Assembly: GCA_001048675.1 (NCBI GenBank)
Contig: CCKK01000002.1
Span: forward strand, 806,001-870,000
Direction of reading: 5' to 3'
Source: Vibrio diabolicus
Lineage (GTDB): Bacteria > Pseudomonadota > Gammaproteobacteria > Enterobacterales > Vibrionaceae
Length of the DNA stretch: 64,000 nt
Positions 53,476 through 63,614 of this stretch are shown here, in pieces (the first letter of the stretch is position 1; each line of letters starts with the position of its first letter). Made by a program: the position numbers and the translations under genes. A model generated the notes under the pieces. That model was given only the letters and a program-made list of their open reading frames with translations. It was not told the origin of the DNA and ran no database searches.

Positions 53476-54852
53476 TTAGAGTGCTTTAAAAATAGACTCA
53501 ACACTTTCCTTCGCATCACCAAATAGCATTGATGTATTTTCTTTGAAGAACAGTGGGTTCTGTACACCTGCGTAACCAGTATTCATTGAACGCTTGAATA
53601 CCACTACATTTTTCGCGTTCCAAACCTCCAGTACAGGCATACCAGCAATCGGGCTGTTCGGATCTTCCAGAGCTGCTGGGTTTACCGTATCGTTAGCGCC
53701 GATAACCAGTACGGTATCTGTTTCAGCGAAGTCATCATTGATTTCATCCATTTCAAGAACGATATCATACGGTACTTTCGCTTCAGCAAGTAACACGTTC
53801 ATATGTCCCGGAAGACGACCTGCGACTGGGTGAATACCAAAGCGAACCTCAATACCTTTTGAACGAAGTACGTCAGTAATTTCATGCACTGGATACTGCG
53901 CTTGCGCTACAGCCATACCATATCCTGGAGTGATGATTACTGATTTTGAGTTCTTCAGCATTTCAGCGACTTCTTCTGCCGTTGTTTCGCGGTGTTCGCC
54001 CTGCTCTTCGTCACCTGAAATTACAATCTCTTGACCAAAGCCACCAGCAATAACACTGATAAACGAACGGTTCATGGCTTTACACATGATGTAAGAAAGA
54101 ATCGCACCTGAAGAACCAACCAACGCACCTGTTACGATTAATAGGTCATTTGCGAGCATGAAACCTGCTGCTGCTGCTGCCCAACCTGAATATGAGTTCA
54201 GCATTGAAACGACAACTGGCATATCAGCACCACCAATTGAAGCAACTAAGTGGTAACCGAACGCGAACGCAATCAGTGTCATCACAATCAGAGCGAACAT
54301 GCTGCCATCTGCTTTTACGAAGTAGATCATAAGAAGCGTAGAAATCACAACCGCTGCAAGGTTCATTTTGTGCTTGTGAGGTAGGTTAAGCGGCGAAGAA
54401 GAAATCACACCACGTAACTTACCAAATGCAACAATTGAACCCGTGAATGTTACGGCACCAATGAAGACACCCAAGAATACTTCTACAAGGTGGATAACAT
54501 GTTCAGCATGAGTCGCCGCTTCTGGCGCATCAAGGTAACTGTTGTAGCCAACTAAAACCGCAGCTAAGCCTACAAAGCTGTGCAGTATCGCAACCAGTTC
54601 TGGCATTTCGGTCATTTCTACTTTCTTCGCATAGAAAATACCGATCGCCCCACCTATCGCCATCGCAATAATGATCCACCCAAAGCCTTGAGCATCAGGG
54701 CTGAAGATCGTCGCGATCAGCGCGATCGTCATACCTGCGATACCATAGTAGTTACCATTACGAGCGGACTCTTGCTTTGAAAGCCCCGCCAAACTCATGA
54801 TGAAAAATAATGCAGCAACAATGTAAGCTGCTTGTACTAATCCTGCAGACAT
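53476..54852 (-). CDS. pntB: NAD(P) transhydrogenase beta subunit PntB
   Basis: A 458-residue membrane protein with about nine helices in the N-terminal 260 residues and an NADP-binding domain at the end: [19 protein letters not shown] near residue 303, [36 protein letters not shown] in blocks near 365, and the final [21 protein letters not shown]. With PntA it forms the proton-translocating transhydrogenase that makes NADPH from NADH. 8 bases behind pntA, in one operon. Confidence 0.96.
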   Translation of the reverse strand: MSAGLVQAAYIVAALFFIMSLAGLSKQESARNGNYYGIAGMTIALIATIFSPDAQGFGWIIIAMAIGGAIGIFYAKKVEMTEMPELVAILHSFVGLAAVLVGYNSYLDAPEAATHAEHVIHLVEVFLGVFIGAVTFTGSIVAFGKLRGVISSSPLNLPHKHKMNLAAVVISTLLMIYFVKADGSMFALIVMTLIAFAFGYHLVASIGGADMPVVVSMLNSYSGWAAAAAGFMLANDLLIVTGALVGSSGAILSYIMCKAMNRSFISVIAGGFGQEIVISGDEEQGEHRETTAEEVAEMLKNSKSVIITPGYGMAVAQAQYPVHEITDVLRSKGIEVRFGIHPVAGRLPGHMNVLLAEAKVPYDIVLEMDEINDDFAETDTVLVIGANDTVNPAALEDPNSPIAGMPVLEVWNAKNVVVFKRSMNTGYAGVQNPLFFKENTSMLFGDAKESVESIFKAL

Positions 54853-54860
54853 TGTAACTC

Positions 54861-56417
54861 CTATTTATCTTTGCGGAACATTTCAAGCATACGCTTGGTG
54901 ACGGTGAAACCACCGAAGATATTGATGCTGGCGATCAATACAGCAATAAAGGATAGGAATGAAACGACCCCATTACCTTGCCCAATTTGCAGTAATGCAC
55001 CAACCACAATAATGCCGGAGATAGCATTCGTTACCGACATAAGCGGAGTATGAAGTGCATGGGTAACATTCCAAACCACGTAGTAGCCGACAACACAAGC
55101 TAAAACAAATACAGTAAAGTGAGAAAGGAACGCTGCCGGCGCAACCGATGCAATCCAAGCAAAAGCACCTACTGCCGCGGCTACACCAATAATTTTCTTC
55201 GTTGGAGAGGTAGGTTCTTCTACTTTAGGCTCTGGTTTCGCAGGTTGCTCTTGTTTCACTTGCGGCTGCGCTGAAACCTGGATTGGTGGCGCAGGCCATG
55301 TAATTTCACCTTCTTTAACCACGGTGACACCACGGATAACAACATCTTCGAAATCAATATTGATGTTACCGTCTTTTTCTTTACACAGCAGTTTTAGAAG
55401 GTTAACAAGGTTTGTCGCGTAAAGTTGAGAAGATTGCGTTGGCAAACGGCCGACCATGTCAGTATACCCAACAATTTTTACGCCATTATCTGTCATGATA
55501 ACTTGGTCTTTCACTGTGTATTCACAGTTACCGCCATTAGCAGCTGCTAAGTCAACAATGACACTGCCCGCTTTCATGCTGTCGACCATTTCTTTGGTGA
55601 TCAGCTTCGGAGCAGGTTTGCCAGGGATTAGTGCCGTTGTAATGATGATATCAACATCTTTAGCTTGCTCTGCGTATAACTCTGCCGCTTTTCTGTTGAA
55701 GTCATCGGACATTTCTTTTGCGTAGCCGTCACCAGAACCAGAGTCTTCTTGGAAATCCACGGTCAGGAACTCTGCTCCCATGGACTCAACTTGTTCTTTT
55801 ACTTCTGGGCGAACGTCAAATGCACGAACAATAGCCCCTAGGCTACCCGCAGCACCGATTGCAGCCAAACCAGCCACACCCGCACCAGCGACCAATACTT
55901 TCGCTGGTGGTACTTTACCGGCAGCCGTGATTTGACCTGTAAAGAAACGACCAAACTCATGAGCTGCTTCAACAACCGCACGATACCCAGCGATGTTAGC
56001 CATCGAAGAGAGCGCGTCTAAGGCTTGTGCACGAGAGATACGAGGAACAGAATCCATGGCAAGAACGTTAATGTTCTTGCTTGAAAGTTGTTCCATCAAC
56101 TCTGCGTTTTGAGCAGGCCAAATAAAGCTAACAAGTGTTGCACCATCTTGTAGTAGTGCGATTTCGTCAATGCCTTGTTCTTCATCTACGATTGGCGCAT
56201 TAACTTTTAGAATAAGACCAGATGCCCAAACTTCTTCACTAGAAACGATTTTCGCACCAGCAGCTTCATAAGCAGCATCATCGAAACTCGCAAGCACCCC
56301 CGCTTGGGATTCAATCGCGATATCGAATCCCAACTTTATTAACTGCTCAACCGACTTCGGCGATGCAGCTACTCGCGATTCACCCGCAAGTATCTCTTTA
56401 GGTACACCGATTTGCAA
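54861..56417 (-). CDS. pntA: NAD(P) transhydrogenase alpha subunit PntA
   Basis: A 518-residue protein: NAD(H)-binding domain I ([19 protein letters not shown] at the start, [28 protein letters not shown] near residue 170, and [15 protein letters not shown]), a proline- and glutamate-rich linker near 390, then four membrane helices. TTG 56417 is chosen since AAGGAG lies 8 bases upstream and it yields MQIGVPKEI, matching the family start; the earlier ATG at 56444 has no site. Pairs with PntB. Confidence 0.95.
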   Translation of the reverse strand: MQIGVPKEILAGESRVAASPKSVEQLIKLGFDIAIESQAGVLASFDDAAYEAAGAKIVSSEEVWASGLILKVNAPIVDEEQGIDEIALLQDGATLVSFIWPAQNAELMEQLSSKNINVLAMDSVPRISRAQALDALSSMANIAGYRAVVEAAHEFGRFFTGQITAAGKVPPAKVLVAGAGVAGLAAIGAAGSLGAIVRAFDVRPEVKEQVESMGAEFLTVDFQEDSGSGDGYAKEMSDDFNRKAAELYAEQAKDVDIIITTALIPGKPAPKLITKEMVDSMKAGSVIVDLAAANGGNCEYTVKDQVIMTDNGVKIVGYTDMVGRLPTQSSQLYATNLVNLLKLLCKEKDGNINIDFEDVVIRGVTVVKEGEITWPAPPIQVSAQPQVKQEQPAKPEPKVEEPTSPTKKIIGVAAAVGAFAWIASVAPAAFLSHFTVFVLACVVGYYVVWNVTHALHTPLMSVTNAISGIIVVGALLQIGQGNGVVSFLSFIAVLIASINIFGGFTVTKRMLEMFRKDK

Positions 56418-56780
56418 AACGCATACTCCTTGTATACATATCAATAAATTAGTCCCAAAACAGAGCGTCGCTCTACTCTAACTCTTTTTTATTTCTATCT
56501 GTTTACCACGCAAGACAATTGCAAACGAAAGATGGTGTTTGGGGCCACCCATTTGCACAATAACACCTTGACTAACAGCCCTGTTATTATTCTGTTTGTA
56601 TCGAACGCGTCTCATTACTTCAAGTGTTTTGTAATTTAAATACTAAATTTCATTACATATAACGCTAAGTAATGAATGATTGTCGCTCTGAGCACGAAAA
56701 ATAACAACGCCATGCCTTACTAGACTGAGGTCTAACCAGATCATAATTAAATGCTGACTTAACAAACATTTAAGCTCTAA
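56418..56780. promoter_or_regulatory. non-coding upstream region of pntA
   Basis: A 360-base AT-rich stretch between pntA and the hlyU-like gene, both on minus. It must hold the pntA promoter. No convincing gene; no operator recognised. Confidence 0.4.
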
Positions 56781-56821
56781 AAAAGAAAGAGCCATCAGCA
56801 TATACACTAATGGCTCTTTTT
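56781..56821. terminator. terminator hairpin after the hlyU-like gene
   Basis: AAGAGCCAT pairs with ATGGCTCTT around a 14-base AT loop with A and T runs on both sides; it lies 32 bases beyond the hlyU-like stop. Confidence 0.8.
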
Positions 56822-56852
56822 AAGATGATTGGAATCAAGTTGCGGTGAATTG

Positions 56853-57135
56853 TTAGTCGAAGATTTTATCGCCCATTTGATCGATAAACATTTGAGATTT
56901 CTTCAACATAAGTTCATTGGCATCTTGTTCCGAGCCGAGCAAATCTGAACGAATAAATCGATGCGTTTTCACTTCATCGTCGTATTGCTTTTCTATTCGA
57001 CCAGCAATGCGGTATTGCCCACCCTCTGAAAGGCTCTCTTGATAAATAAAGAAACCTTTGTACTCAACTGGTTCCACAGTTTTTACTTCAGCAGTCTTTT
57101 CACTACCACCAAACAAACGACGAAAAAAATCCCAC
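56853..57135 (-). pseudogene. HlyU-family regulator-like protein, frameshifted at codon 4
   Basis: The long frame (56853-57116) encodes the HlyU-family domain (PF10115 as I recall): VEPVEYKGFFIYQESLSEGGQYRIAGRIEK and HRFIRSDLLGSEQDANELM, ending MFIDQMGDKIFD. This annotated-activator family is distinct from the ArsR-type HlyU. Upstream, GTG 57135 has a perfect ribosome site AAGGAGG, but a T7 run (A7 at 57123-57129) shifts the frame. With one T less the start reads MGFFRRLFGGSEKT, a 93-residue protein. One of five such single-base breaks; probably a sequence error. Confidence 0.82.
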
Positions 57136-57176
57136 GGTTCCTCCTTGGGTCAGCTCATCGATAGATTAAGCTTGTA

Positions 57177-57545
57177 TCACTTAATATTGACATTGAGGAT
57201 TGGTTTTTCATACCAGTCCAATTCTTTGTCTTCATCATAACTGGTATGGGTAAAAATTACAGGTACATCATGATCTCGGTTTTTACGCCGGTCTTCTTTC
57301 ACCATTTCTGCCGCGTTTTTCACCGCGATATCCGCACTTTGCTTAAATTGGGTGAGTTTTTGTTCCGGAAGCGAAGATAAAAAATCAATATCATGACGAA
57401 TATAGACAGGTTTAAGCTGAATAAGTGCAAGGCACGCAATATCTGCGAGCTGCTCGTTGTTATACTGCTCTACAAACTGAGGCAAACTGAGCACTTGTCC
57501 AACAAGTGTTTCCATGTAGTTATGCACATCTGAACTTATCTGCAT
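57177..57545 (-). CDS. ComFB-family protein
   Basis: A 122-residue protein: SDVHNYMETLVGQVLSLPQF at the start, then LADIACLALIQLKPVYIRHDIDFLSSLPEQ, the pattern of late competence ComFB proteins (PF10719), followed by a charged C-terminal half. ComFB members in other bacteria bind cyclic dinucleotides. That is of interest with four c-di-GMP proteins in this window, but it is inference. ATG 57545 is favoured by GGGAG 8 bases upstream. 41 bases before the hlyU-like gene, same direction, possibly one operon. Confidence 0.75.
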   Translation of the reverse strand: MQISSDVHNYMETLVGQVLSLPQFVEQYNNEQLADIACLALIQLKPVYIRHDIDFLSSLPEQKLTQFKQSADIAVKNAAEMVKEDRRKNRDHDVPVIFTHTSYDEDKELDWYEKPILNVNIK

Positions 57546-57799
57546 TGGCAAATCTCCCTTGTTCTATGAAAACAAGTATAGCAACGACTTGTTTATAACA
57601 ACTTATTGATTGCTCTTAATTTAATCAATCTCTCTCTTTTTGTCGTAATGTCTCCCAAAATACTTGGGAAAATGAGCAAATAGACGTATTCTTGCTAGTT
57701 CTCGAAGCATGAAAATCGATAGCAGATTAATATCTATATTGATGAAACGCTTAACCTAACCAATTATATAATCAACTATTTTCAGGCAATTTGTAATAG

Positions 57800-59038
57800 A
57801 TGTCCTCATCATCAATGACTTCATCAGGCTTTCGATTCCTTTTCCCATTTATGTTGCTGGGATTAGTGAGTTCGAGCATGAACAACATCATTCAGATGAC
57901 TCAGTCAAACTGGGGTATTGCCGCAAATTTGCCGTACATACTGTTAGGCTGTGCACTGCTCCTTTGCTATTCATTTAAGCAAGGTCGGGAGTCAATGGTG
58001 TGCTTAGCGATGTTGCTGGCCTATTTCGTGATACAGCACAGGCTACAAGTCCCACTTCAAAGTGGTACAGCCTTACTTGAGCTGACCATTTTAGCCACGC
58101 TACTTCCTGTTTCTTTTCTTGCGGTATTTTTGTTTAGTAAAGACGGTTTCGACTCAAGAGCCATGTTTACTTACCTCTTGATGTTAACGATGTTCGTTCT
58201 TTGGTCTTACCTTACGTTAGCGTATTACGTTGAAGGTGGGTTTGAACAATGGACAAGCGGCATTTTATTTATCGTACCTACGGTTTCTAAACTGCCTTTT
58301 ATTCTAGTTTTATATTGTGTGGGTATTGTCTGCTTCCTCGGAATTCTTGTTTTAAAGAAGAATGAAATCATCCATGCTATGACCTACTCTGCAATGGTGC
58401 TGGCGTCCGCGACGTTCATTTTCTTTGATGTGCAATACATATCTAGCACCATGTTTACCCTAACGGGATTGCTTATCATTATTTATGCTGCCTCTGCCAG
58501 CCATCAATTGGCTTTCACAGATAGCTTAACGCGGATCCCGAGTAGACGTGCACTCGACCTTGACTTAAAACACATGGGCAAAAAGTTCACGATCGCAATG
58601 CTTGATGTTGATCACTTTAAAAAGTTTAACGATACCTACGGTCACGATACGGGTGATGACGTATTAAAAATGGTCGCTTCGCGTCTAACTAAAACTCCCG
58701 GTGGCGCAAAAGTATATCGATTTGGCGGAGAAGAATTTACCATCGTCTTTAAAGGCAAGTACGCAGATGAGTGTAAAGAGTTTTTAGAAGAAGCACGTAA
58801 ATCCATCGCAGAGTATGAGATGATTTTACGTGATGAAGAATCCCGCCCAGATAACCATAAACAAGGCCAAAAAAAGCGTGGTAACGACAGTTCGAGGAGA
58901 AAGTCAGTCTTTGTCACCGCAAGTTTCGGAGCGGCCGACAGTAAAAACGGGCAAGCACCTCAGGACGTGATTAAGTTAGCGGACGAAGCGCTTTACAAAG
59001 CGAAAAAAGCTGGACGCAATTGCGTGAGGCTTCATTAA
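57800..59038 (+). CDS. membrane-bound diguanylate cyclase
   Basis: A 412-residue protein: about seven or eight membrane helices in the first 235 residues with very short loops, then a GGDEF domain. The active-site loop is GGEEF (YRFGGEEFTIVFKG near residue 315), compatible with cyclase function; the RxxD inhibitory site is absent. A polar insert (DNHKQGQKKRGNDSSRRKS) occurs near residue 355, inside the domain. A signal received in the membrane is likely. Start ATG 57800 has only a weak ribosome site (GTAATAGATG). Confidence 0.9.
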   Translation: MSSSSMTSSGFRFLFPFMLLGLVSSSMNNIIQMTQSNWGIAANLPYILLGCALLLCYSFKQGRESMVCLAMLLAYFVIQHRLQVPLQSGTALLELTILATLLPVSFLAVFLFSKDGFDSRAMFTYLLMLTMFVLWSYLTLAYYVEGGFEQWTSGILFIVPTVSKLPFILVLYCVGIVCFLGILVLKKNEIIHAMTYSAMVLASATFIFFDVQYISSTMFTLTGLLIIIYAASASHQLAFTDSLTRIPSRRALDLDLKHMGKKFTIAMLDVDHFKKFNDTYGHDTGDDVLKMVASRLTKTPGGAKVYRFGGEEFTIVFKGKYADECKEFLEEARKSIAEYEMILRDEESRPDNHKQGQKKRGNDSSRRKSVFVTASFGAADSKNGQAPQDVIKLADEALYKAKKAGRNCVRLH

Positions 59039-59062
59039 TACCCCAGAGCGAAAGTTAGCTGA

Positions 59063-60056
59063 CTAATCTTGATTAAAGAACAAGACTAAGCTTCCTCCTT
59101 TTAACGCACTGCCATAATTGATCGTTAATCCGATCCCGATATTATCTATCCAATCGGAGTCAAATGGTGGTGTCATTAACCATCCAACACTAGCTTCGTA
59201 GTAGTGTACAGTATTCATGGGTTTTCTTGTATCACCACCAATATCAACTCGATTGAAGCTCGAATACACTGACTGCACAGTATCTCCAATGTGGGTAAAA
59301 TCATAAAACACCTTTATTCCATTGACCCAATACCAGCCTTCCGGATTGCCAATATCACCATTATTTGCTTTACCCCAGCCAGTGCCATAAAAATAGTGAG
59401 GAGCCGACCAGAGGTACCATTTCCCCCACGATTCATGCTCTAGGTATTTGAGCTTTGTGTTGACTTCTCCAACAACGGCCCAAGCACTGGTGTTTAGGTA
59501 TACACCTTCTAGAAATGGTGTTAGGTCATTCAGTGCATTACTACGATAACTATAATCGTTTTGATAGTACATTAAGTGTGAGCCGATTGCGCCACTAAGC
59601 GTTAGCTTATCAGTGAGGTGTTTTTCTCCAGCAAACTCAATATATCCGCCCATGACTAACTCTTTACTTTTATCTGGAATCTGTCCTTTTTGGTCTACAT
59701 ACACATCTTGCTCTGTACTTAAGGCATAAACTCGGCCATTTAATAGATAGTGAGTTTGTATTCCCTCTTGTTCAAACAAATCAAAACTAAATGGTAGCGT
59801 TGATACAGCGATCTTCTTTCTGAGATCAACCGAATCTTGAGTACCAATGTCTTCGTTATCTATGTTGAAGTATTCGTTCGGATCGAAATCATGAAATCCT
59901 ACCGTAAAGACATCGCTATCTGACAGAACGATCCCAATAGCAAAGTTCCTTTCATACTCTTTTTGTTATCTGATCTTGAATCGAATTAGCCTTAGAACAT
60001 AATGAAAAAAGTGACAGTGTAGCTAAGGCATAACTATTGATAACAGTTTGTTTCAA
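59063..60056 (-). pseudogene. solitary autotransporter-like outer-membrane barrel, frameshifted
   Basis: The largest open frame (59063-59779) is the C-terminal barrel of a protein resembling the solitary outer-membrane autotransporter-like family. In fact the same frame continues upstream to about 59960 (FAIGIVLSDSDVFTVGFHDF), and a TTG at 60056 opens a signal peptide (MKQTVINSYALATLSLFSL) in another frame. They join as QDQITKEYERNFAIG if one A of an A5 run (T5 at 59960-59964) is dropped, giving 330 residues. TTGA overlap with the upstream gene's stop implies translational coupling. The ORF as usually called would miss a third of the protein. Confidence 0.78.
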
Positions 60057-60991
60057 CTTGCATTTACCACCGTATGTGTATTTCTTCCTAAAGACTTTGA
60101 GGTATACAGCGCTCTATCCACCGTCGCATACAAATCAGACTGCTGCTCTTTTCCCGTTGGTTGAAAAACAAAAACACCCTGTGACACTGTCACCCTATTG
60201 GACACGCTAGAATACTCATGTGGGTAATCCAGAAAATACATGGCCTCTTGTATACGTTCTGCTTCTCTCTCTGCGGTTTGGGCGTCTGTGCAACCCAGTA
60301 ACACCACAAACTCTTCTCCGCCATAACGCCCTACGTATTCGCCAGAGCGACAAAATGTTGCTTTAAGTTGGTTCGCAATAGCTTGCAAGCAACGATCTCC
60401 TTCTATATGGCCGTAATTATCATTAAACGGTTTGAAAAAATCGACGTCCAATAAAATCAAAGCCATTGGCATGTTGTGACGGCCATGCCATGCAACCATC
60501 GATTCTAACTTATGATCGATATAACGACGGTTATAGAGTTTGGTTAAGCCATCTTCATTCGCTTGCTGGGTCAAAAGTTGATTCACTTTCTCCAATTGAG
60601 CTGTCGCTTGTTTAAGCTCTCGTCTCATATGGGCAATACGCTGCATTGCGATAAGCTTAGAGTTCAGTACGAGTTTATCTACGGGTTTAATTAAATAATC
60701 ATCACCGCCGGCCTCTATGGCCTTTGCAATCATTTCTGGTTCTTCGTGACTGCTCAGGAAAATTATTGGGATCCAGTCGGGAAAGGTTTCTCTGATATGA
60801 AGAGAGACTTCAAAACCGTTCATATCTGGCATCGATATATCGAGTAATACCAGTTCAGGATCAAAACTCTCGTAGGTGTTTAGTGCTTCTAGCCCACTAC
60901 CCACCGCTTTTACAATATGTCCAAGTTGCTTAAGACGAATAGCCAACTGCATCCTATCTAGCTGAACATCGTCAACCAGGAGGATTCGCAT
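60053..60991 (-). CDS. response regulator with GGDEF output (diguanylate cyclase)
   Basis: A 312-residue protein: receiver domain (ILLVDDVQLDRMQLAIRL; phospho-Asp in LVLLDISMPDMNGFE near residue 51; Lys in YLIKPVDKL), a short coiled linker (125-155) and a GGDEF domain with GGEEF (GRYGGEEFVVLLG near residue 235). The kinase partner is not adjacent. ATG 60991 has AGGG 6 bases upstream and starts MRILLVDD; the earlier ATG at 61024 is possible. The barrel gene downstream is translationally coupled (TTGA), so the two may act together. Confidence 0.9.
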   Translation of the reverse strand: MRILLVDDVQLDRMQLAIRLKQLGHIVKAVGSGLEALNTYESFDPELVLLDISMPDMNGFEVSLHIRETFPDWIPIIFLSSHEEPEMIAKAIEAGGDDYLIKPVDKLVLNSKLIAMQRIAHMRRELKQATAQLEKVNQLLTQQANEDGLTKLYNRRYIDHKLESMVAWHGRHNMPMALILLDVDFFKPFNDNYGHIEGDRCLQAIANQLKATFCRSGEYVGRYGGEEFVVLLGCTDAQTAEREAERIQEAMYFLDYPHEYSSVSNRVTVSQGVFVFQPTGKEQQSDLYATVDRALYTSKSLGRNTHTVVNAS

Positions 60992-61285
60992 TGATGTCCC
61001 TGTCGGTTGCATAACGCGTTCCATTTCTTATTTTGTCTTTATTAAACATATACCATACTCAAAGAGTTGTTGCATTCGACTCATAATTAAGTGCTATATT
61101 TTTGTTTAAATATCACGGAATCAATTGTCTATAACGATTACACTGAAAATTGCCCTACCAAAACATGACCAACGAACGTTAGTTCAACAAACTCACGTGT
61201 TCTGGTCATCTTACGGACACGTGGGTATAGCTATTTGATGCATTTGGTATTAATATTCCCGCCTTTTTGTAATGAGAGACACACC

Positions 61286-61723
61286 ATGTCAGAAGCAACT
61301 AACAGCGAAAGCAAAAAAATCGATCTAGCAACCATTTCTCCTGAACTACGTAAAGTTATTGAGTTTGACGAAGTTCCAGAGCAAATGTTCGAAATGGTTA
61401 CCTCTATCCATGAAGTGTCTGAAGAAGCAGTGCGTGAGTCTTGGGACGAAATGCCTGCAAGTGCTCAGAACATTCTAGATAACTTCGAGCAATTTCATGC
61501 TCTAGTTTCTGTTGGCCAAGCATTTGCTGGTATCAACGTGATGGAAGAATTCCCTACTCTTAATCTGCCAGAAAACATGACAGATGAAGATAAAGAAGAA
61601 TACCGCGCTCAATTACTTGATAATGTGCTTCACAACTGCGTGAAAGACATGGTTAAGCAACTTAAGAAAGCACGTCGCGACCCACTTCTTAAACGCGAAT
61701 TCAAAGAAGTGTTCGCAAAATAA
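61286..61723 (+). CDS. conserved acidic protein, DUF3069-like
   Basis: A 145-residue soluble acidic alpha-helical protein, MSEATNSESKKIDLATISPE at the start, central VRESWDEMPASAQNILDNF and LVSVGQAFAGINVMEEFPTL, and a basic end (LKKARRDPLLKREFKEVF). I believe it belongs to DUF3069 of vibrios and relatives; number from memory. ATG 61286 is chosen for GAGAG 8 bases upstream. Terminator follows. Function unknown. Confidence 0.78.
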   Translation: MSEATNSESKKIDLATISPELRKVIEFDEVPEQMFEMVTSIHEVSEEAVRESWDEMPASAQNILDNFEQFHALVSVGQAFAGINVMEEFPTLNLPENMTDEDKEEYRAQLLDNVLHNCVKDMVKQLKKARRDPLLKREFKEVFAK

Positions 61724-61740
61724 CGTTTTTCCGACAAAAT

Positions 61741-61766
61741 AAAGGCCGCGTTTGCGGCCTTTTTTG
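61741..61766 (+). terminator. terminator after the DUF3069-like gene
   Basis: AAAGGCCGC pairs with GCGGCCTTT around TTT-type loop and is followed by T residues; between convergent genes. Confidence 0.9.
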
Positions 61767-61794
61767 ATCATTAAGCGTGCGTAGCTTTAAATGA

Positions 61795-62901
61795 TTAATG
61801 CGGCGCTAATGCCACGTCTTTTTGCGTGACACTGACACCTTTAATTTGTGCGAATACACTATCACCTGCCTTTAAGTCGAGATCATCAAGCGCCCAAGGT
61901 GTTATCGTTGCCCACAAATAACATCCCTCATCTAGCTTTAGCGATACATTAATACTCTGTTTATCATCAGCCGCGTTAAACACCTCGATTGAATCGACCG
62001 TCGCAGGCAGGATATTTCGAATAGAAGTCGCCTTAGGTTGCTCTAGCGTAATAGAAACGTCGTTGGCACGCACTTGTAAGCGAATTGGCGTCTCTGGCTC
62101 ACCATCAATCTTTTGCACCCATAGTGATGCATTAGGTGCAAGGCTGACACAAGTCAGCGCATAACGCTCATGATGTTCAGCAATTCGGCCTTCAAATAAG
62201 CTGCTTTGATCCGAGAAAGACTGCCATGGACGCATCGCATGAGAAGCCCACACGTCTTCAAGCTTACCTGAACTCGTAATTTTACCTTGGTCAATAATTG
62301 CAAGGTGCTGAGCAAGCCTTAAAATTTCTTGGAGACTGTGCGTGACATAGATAATAGGGATATTTACCTTCTCCGATAATTCCTCCAGAAATGGCATCAC
62401 CTCACGTTTTCTCGGCATATCAAGCGACGCAAGTGGTTCATCCATCAAAAGCAAGTTGGGTTTTGATAGTAATGCTCGTGCAATCGCAACACGTTGCTTT
62501 TCACCACCAGACAGTGAGCTCGGGAAGCGCTTTAGTAACGGTTTGATAGACAAGAGTTCGGTGACTGCATCAAAGTACTCGTCATCTTTTTCTTTAACGC
62601 CATACAACAAATTGCCTTGAACCGAATAGTGAGGAAATAAACGTGAATCCTGAAACACGTAACCAATACCGCGCTTGTGTGTTGGTAAGTTGATCCCCTT
62701 TTCACTATCAAACAAAACGTGATCACCAATCGCAACATGTCCCTGTTTTGGTGCAACTAATCCGCTGATAATATTAATTAACGTGGTTTTTCCCGCACCA
62801 GATCGCCCAAACAAAGCGCTAATTCCGTTACAAGGTAACTCAAGTTTAATATCGAAATCAGTATCACCAAGCATTTGTTTAAATTGAACTTTAATCGTCA
62901 T
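61795..62901 (-). CDS. modC: molybdate ABC transporter ATPase ModC
   Basis: A 368-residue protein: ABC ATPase domain with Walker [18 protein letters not shown] near residue 33, signature [16 protein letters not shown] near 127, Walker [13 protein letters not shown], then a C-terminal molybdate-binding TOBE/Mop domain ([15 protein letters not shown] to the end). ATG 62901 overlaps the modB stop (TAATG), so coupled translation; a longer frame inside modB is not used. Energises molybdate uptake for molybdenum-cofactor enzymes. Confidence 0.95.
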   Translation of the reverse strand: MTIKVQFKQMLGDTDFDIKLELPCNGISALFGRSGAGKTTLINIISGLVAPKQGHVAIGDHVLFDSEKGINLPTHKRGIGYVFQDSRLFPHYSVQGNLLYGVKEKDDEYFDAVTELLSIKPLLKRFPSSLSGGEKQRVAIARALLSKPNLLLMDEPLASLDMPRKREVMPFLEELSEKVNIPIIYVTHSLQEILRLAQHLAIIDQGKITSSGKLEDVWASHAMRPWQSFSDQSSLFEGRIAEHHERYALTCVSLAPNASLWVQKIDGEPETPIRLQVRANDVSITLEQPKATSIRNILPATVDSIEVFNAADDKQSINVSLKLDEGCYLWATITPWALDDLDLKAGDSVFAQIKGVSVTQKDVALAPH

Positions 62902-63587
62902 TACTTCGCACCCAATCGACTTGCCGCTTTGCGATTTAGCCATTCAGAGATCATTAATGTAGACAAAGCTAGCGCGATAGAAATGATACATAGGCGAGCC
63001 GCCTGCATTTCCGCACCTGGCGTTTCAATAAAGTTGTACATTGCCAGTGGAATCGTTTGGGTCTCTCCCGGAATGTTAGAGACGAAACTGATCGTCGCCC
63101 CGAACTCACCAAGACTACGAGCAAAGGACAGCATCGTCCCAGTAATAATTCCGGGAATGGTCAGTGGTAACGTAATGGTGAGAAAAACTTTTAAAGGAGA
63201 AGCGCCTAACGTTGACGCGGCATGTTCCAGTTTAGGGTCAACGTTCTCTAAACTTAACCGCACAGACCGAACCATCAAAGGCAAGGCCACCACAATACAA
63301 GCGACTACTGCTCCTTTCCAATTAAAGCTAAAGACTAGCCCTACATGTTCATAGAGCCACTTGCCAAGAAACCCTTGTCGCCCAAGAGAAATCAACAACA
63401 AATAGCCGATAACCACCGGCGGCAATACCAGTGGTAAATGAATTAAGCTATCTAGAATCGATTTACCGAAGAACGTTTTTCGAGAAAGTAGCCAAGCAAG
63501 AAAAACGCCGAGAGGAATGAGCCAAAGTACTGCGTACGCGCCCACTTTGAGGCTTAACATTAAGGCTTGGTATTCCAGTTCTGTCAC
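62901..63587 (-). CDS. modB: molybdate ABC transporter permease ModB
   Basis: A 228-residue inner-membrane protein with about five or six helices and the inner-membrane loop [30 protein letters not shown] (EAA motif, near residue 140). Typical ModB features are [29 protein letters not shown]. It forms the channel with ModC. It begins 28 bases after the modA stop. The operon promoter and modE are outside the window. Confidence 0.95.
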   Translation of the reverse strand: MTELEYQALMLSLKVGAYAVLWLIPLGVFLAWLLSRKTFFGKSILDSLIHLPLVLPPVVIGYLLLISLGRQGFLGKWLYEHVGLVFSFNWKGAVVACIVVALPLMVRSVRLSLENVDPKLEHAASTLGASPLKVFLTITLPLTIPGIITGTMLSFARSLGEFGATISFVSNIPGETQTIPLAMYNFIETPGAEMQAARLCIISIALALSTLMISEWLNRKAASRLGAK

Positions 63588-63614
63588 GCTTCGTTCCTAT
63601 GATTGAAAGCCGGT

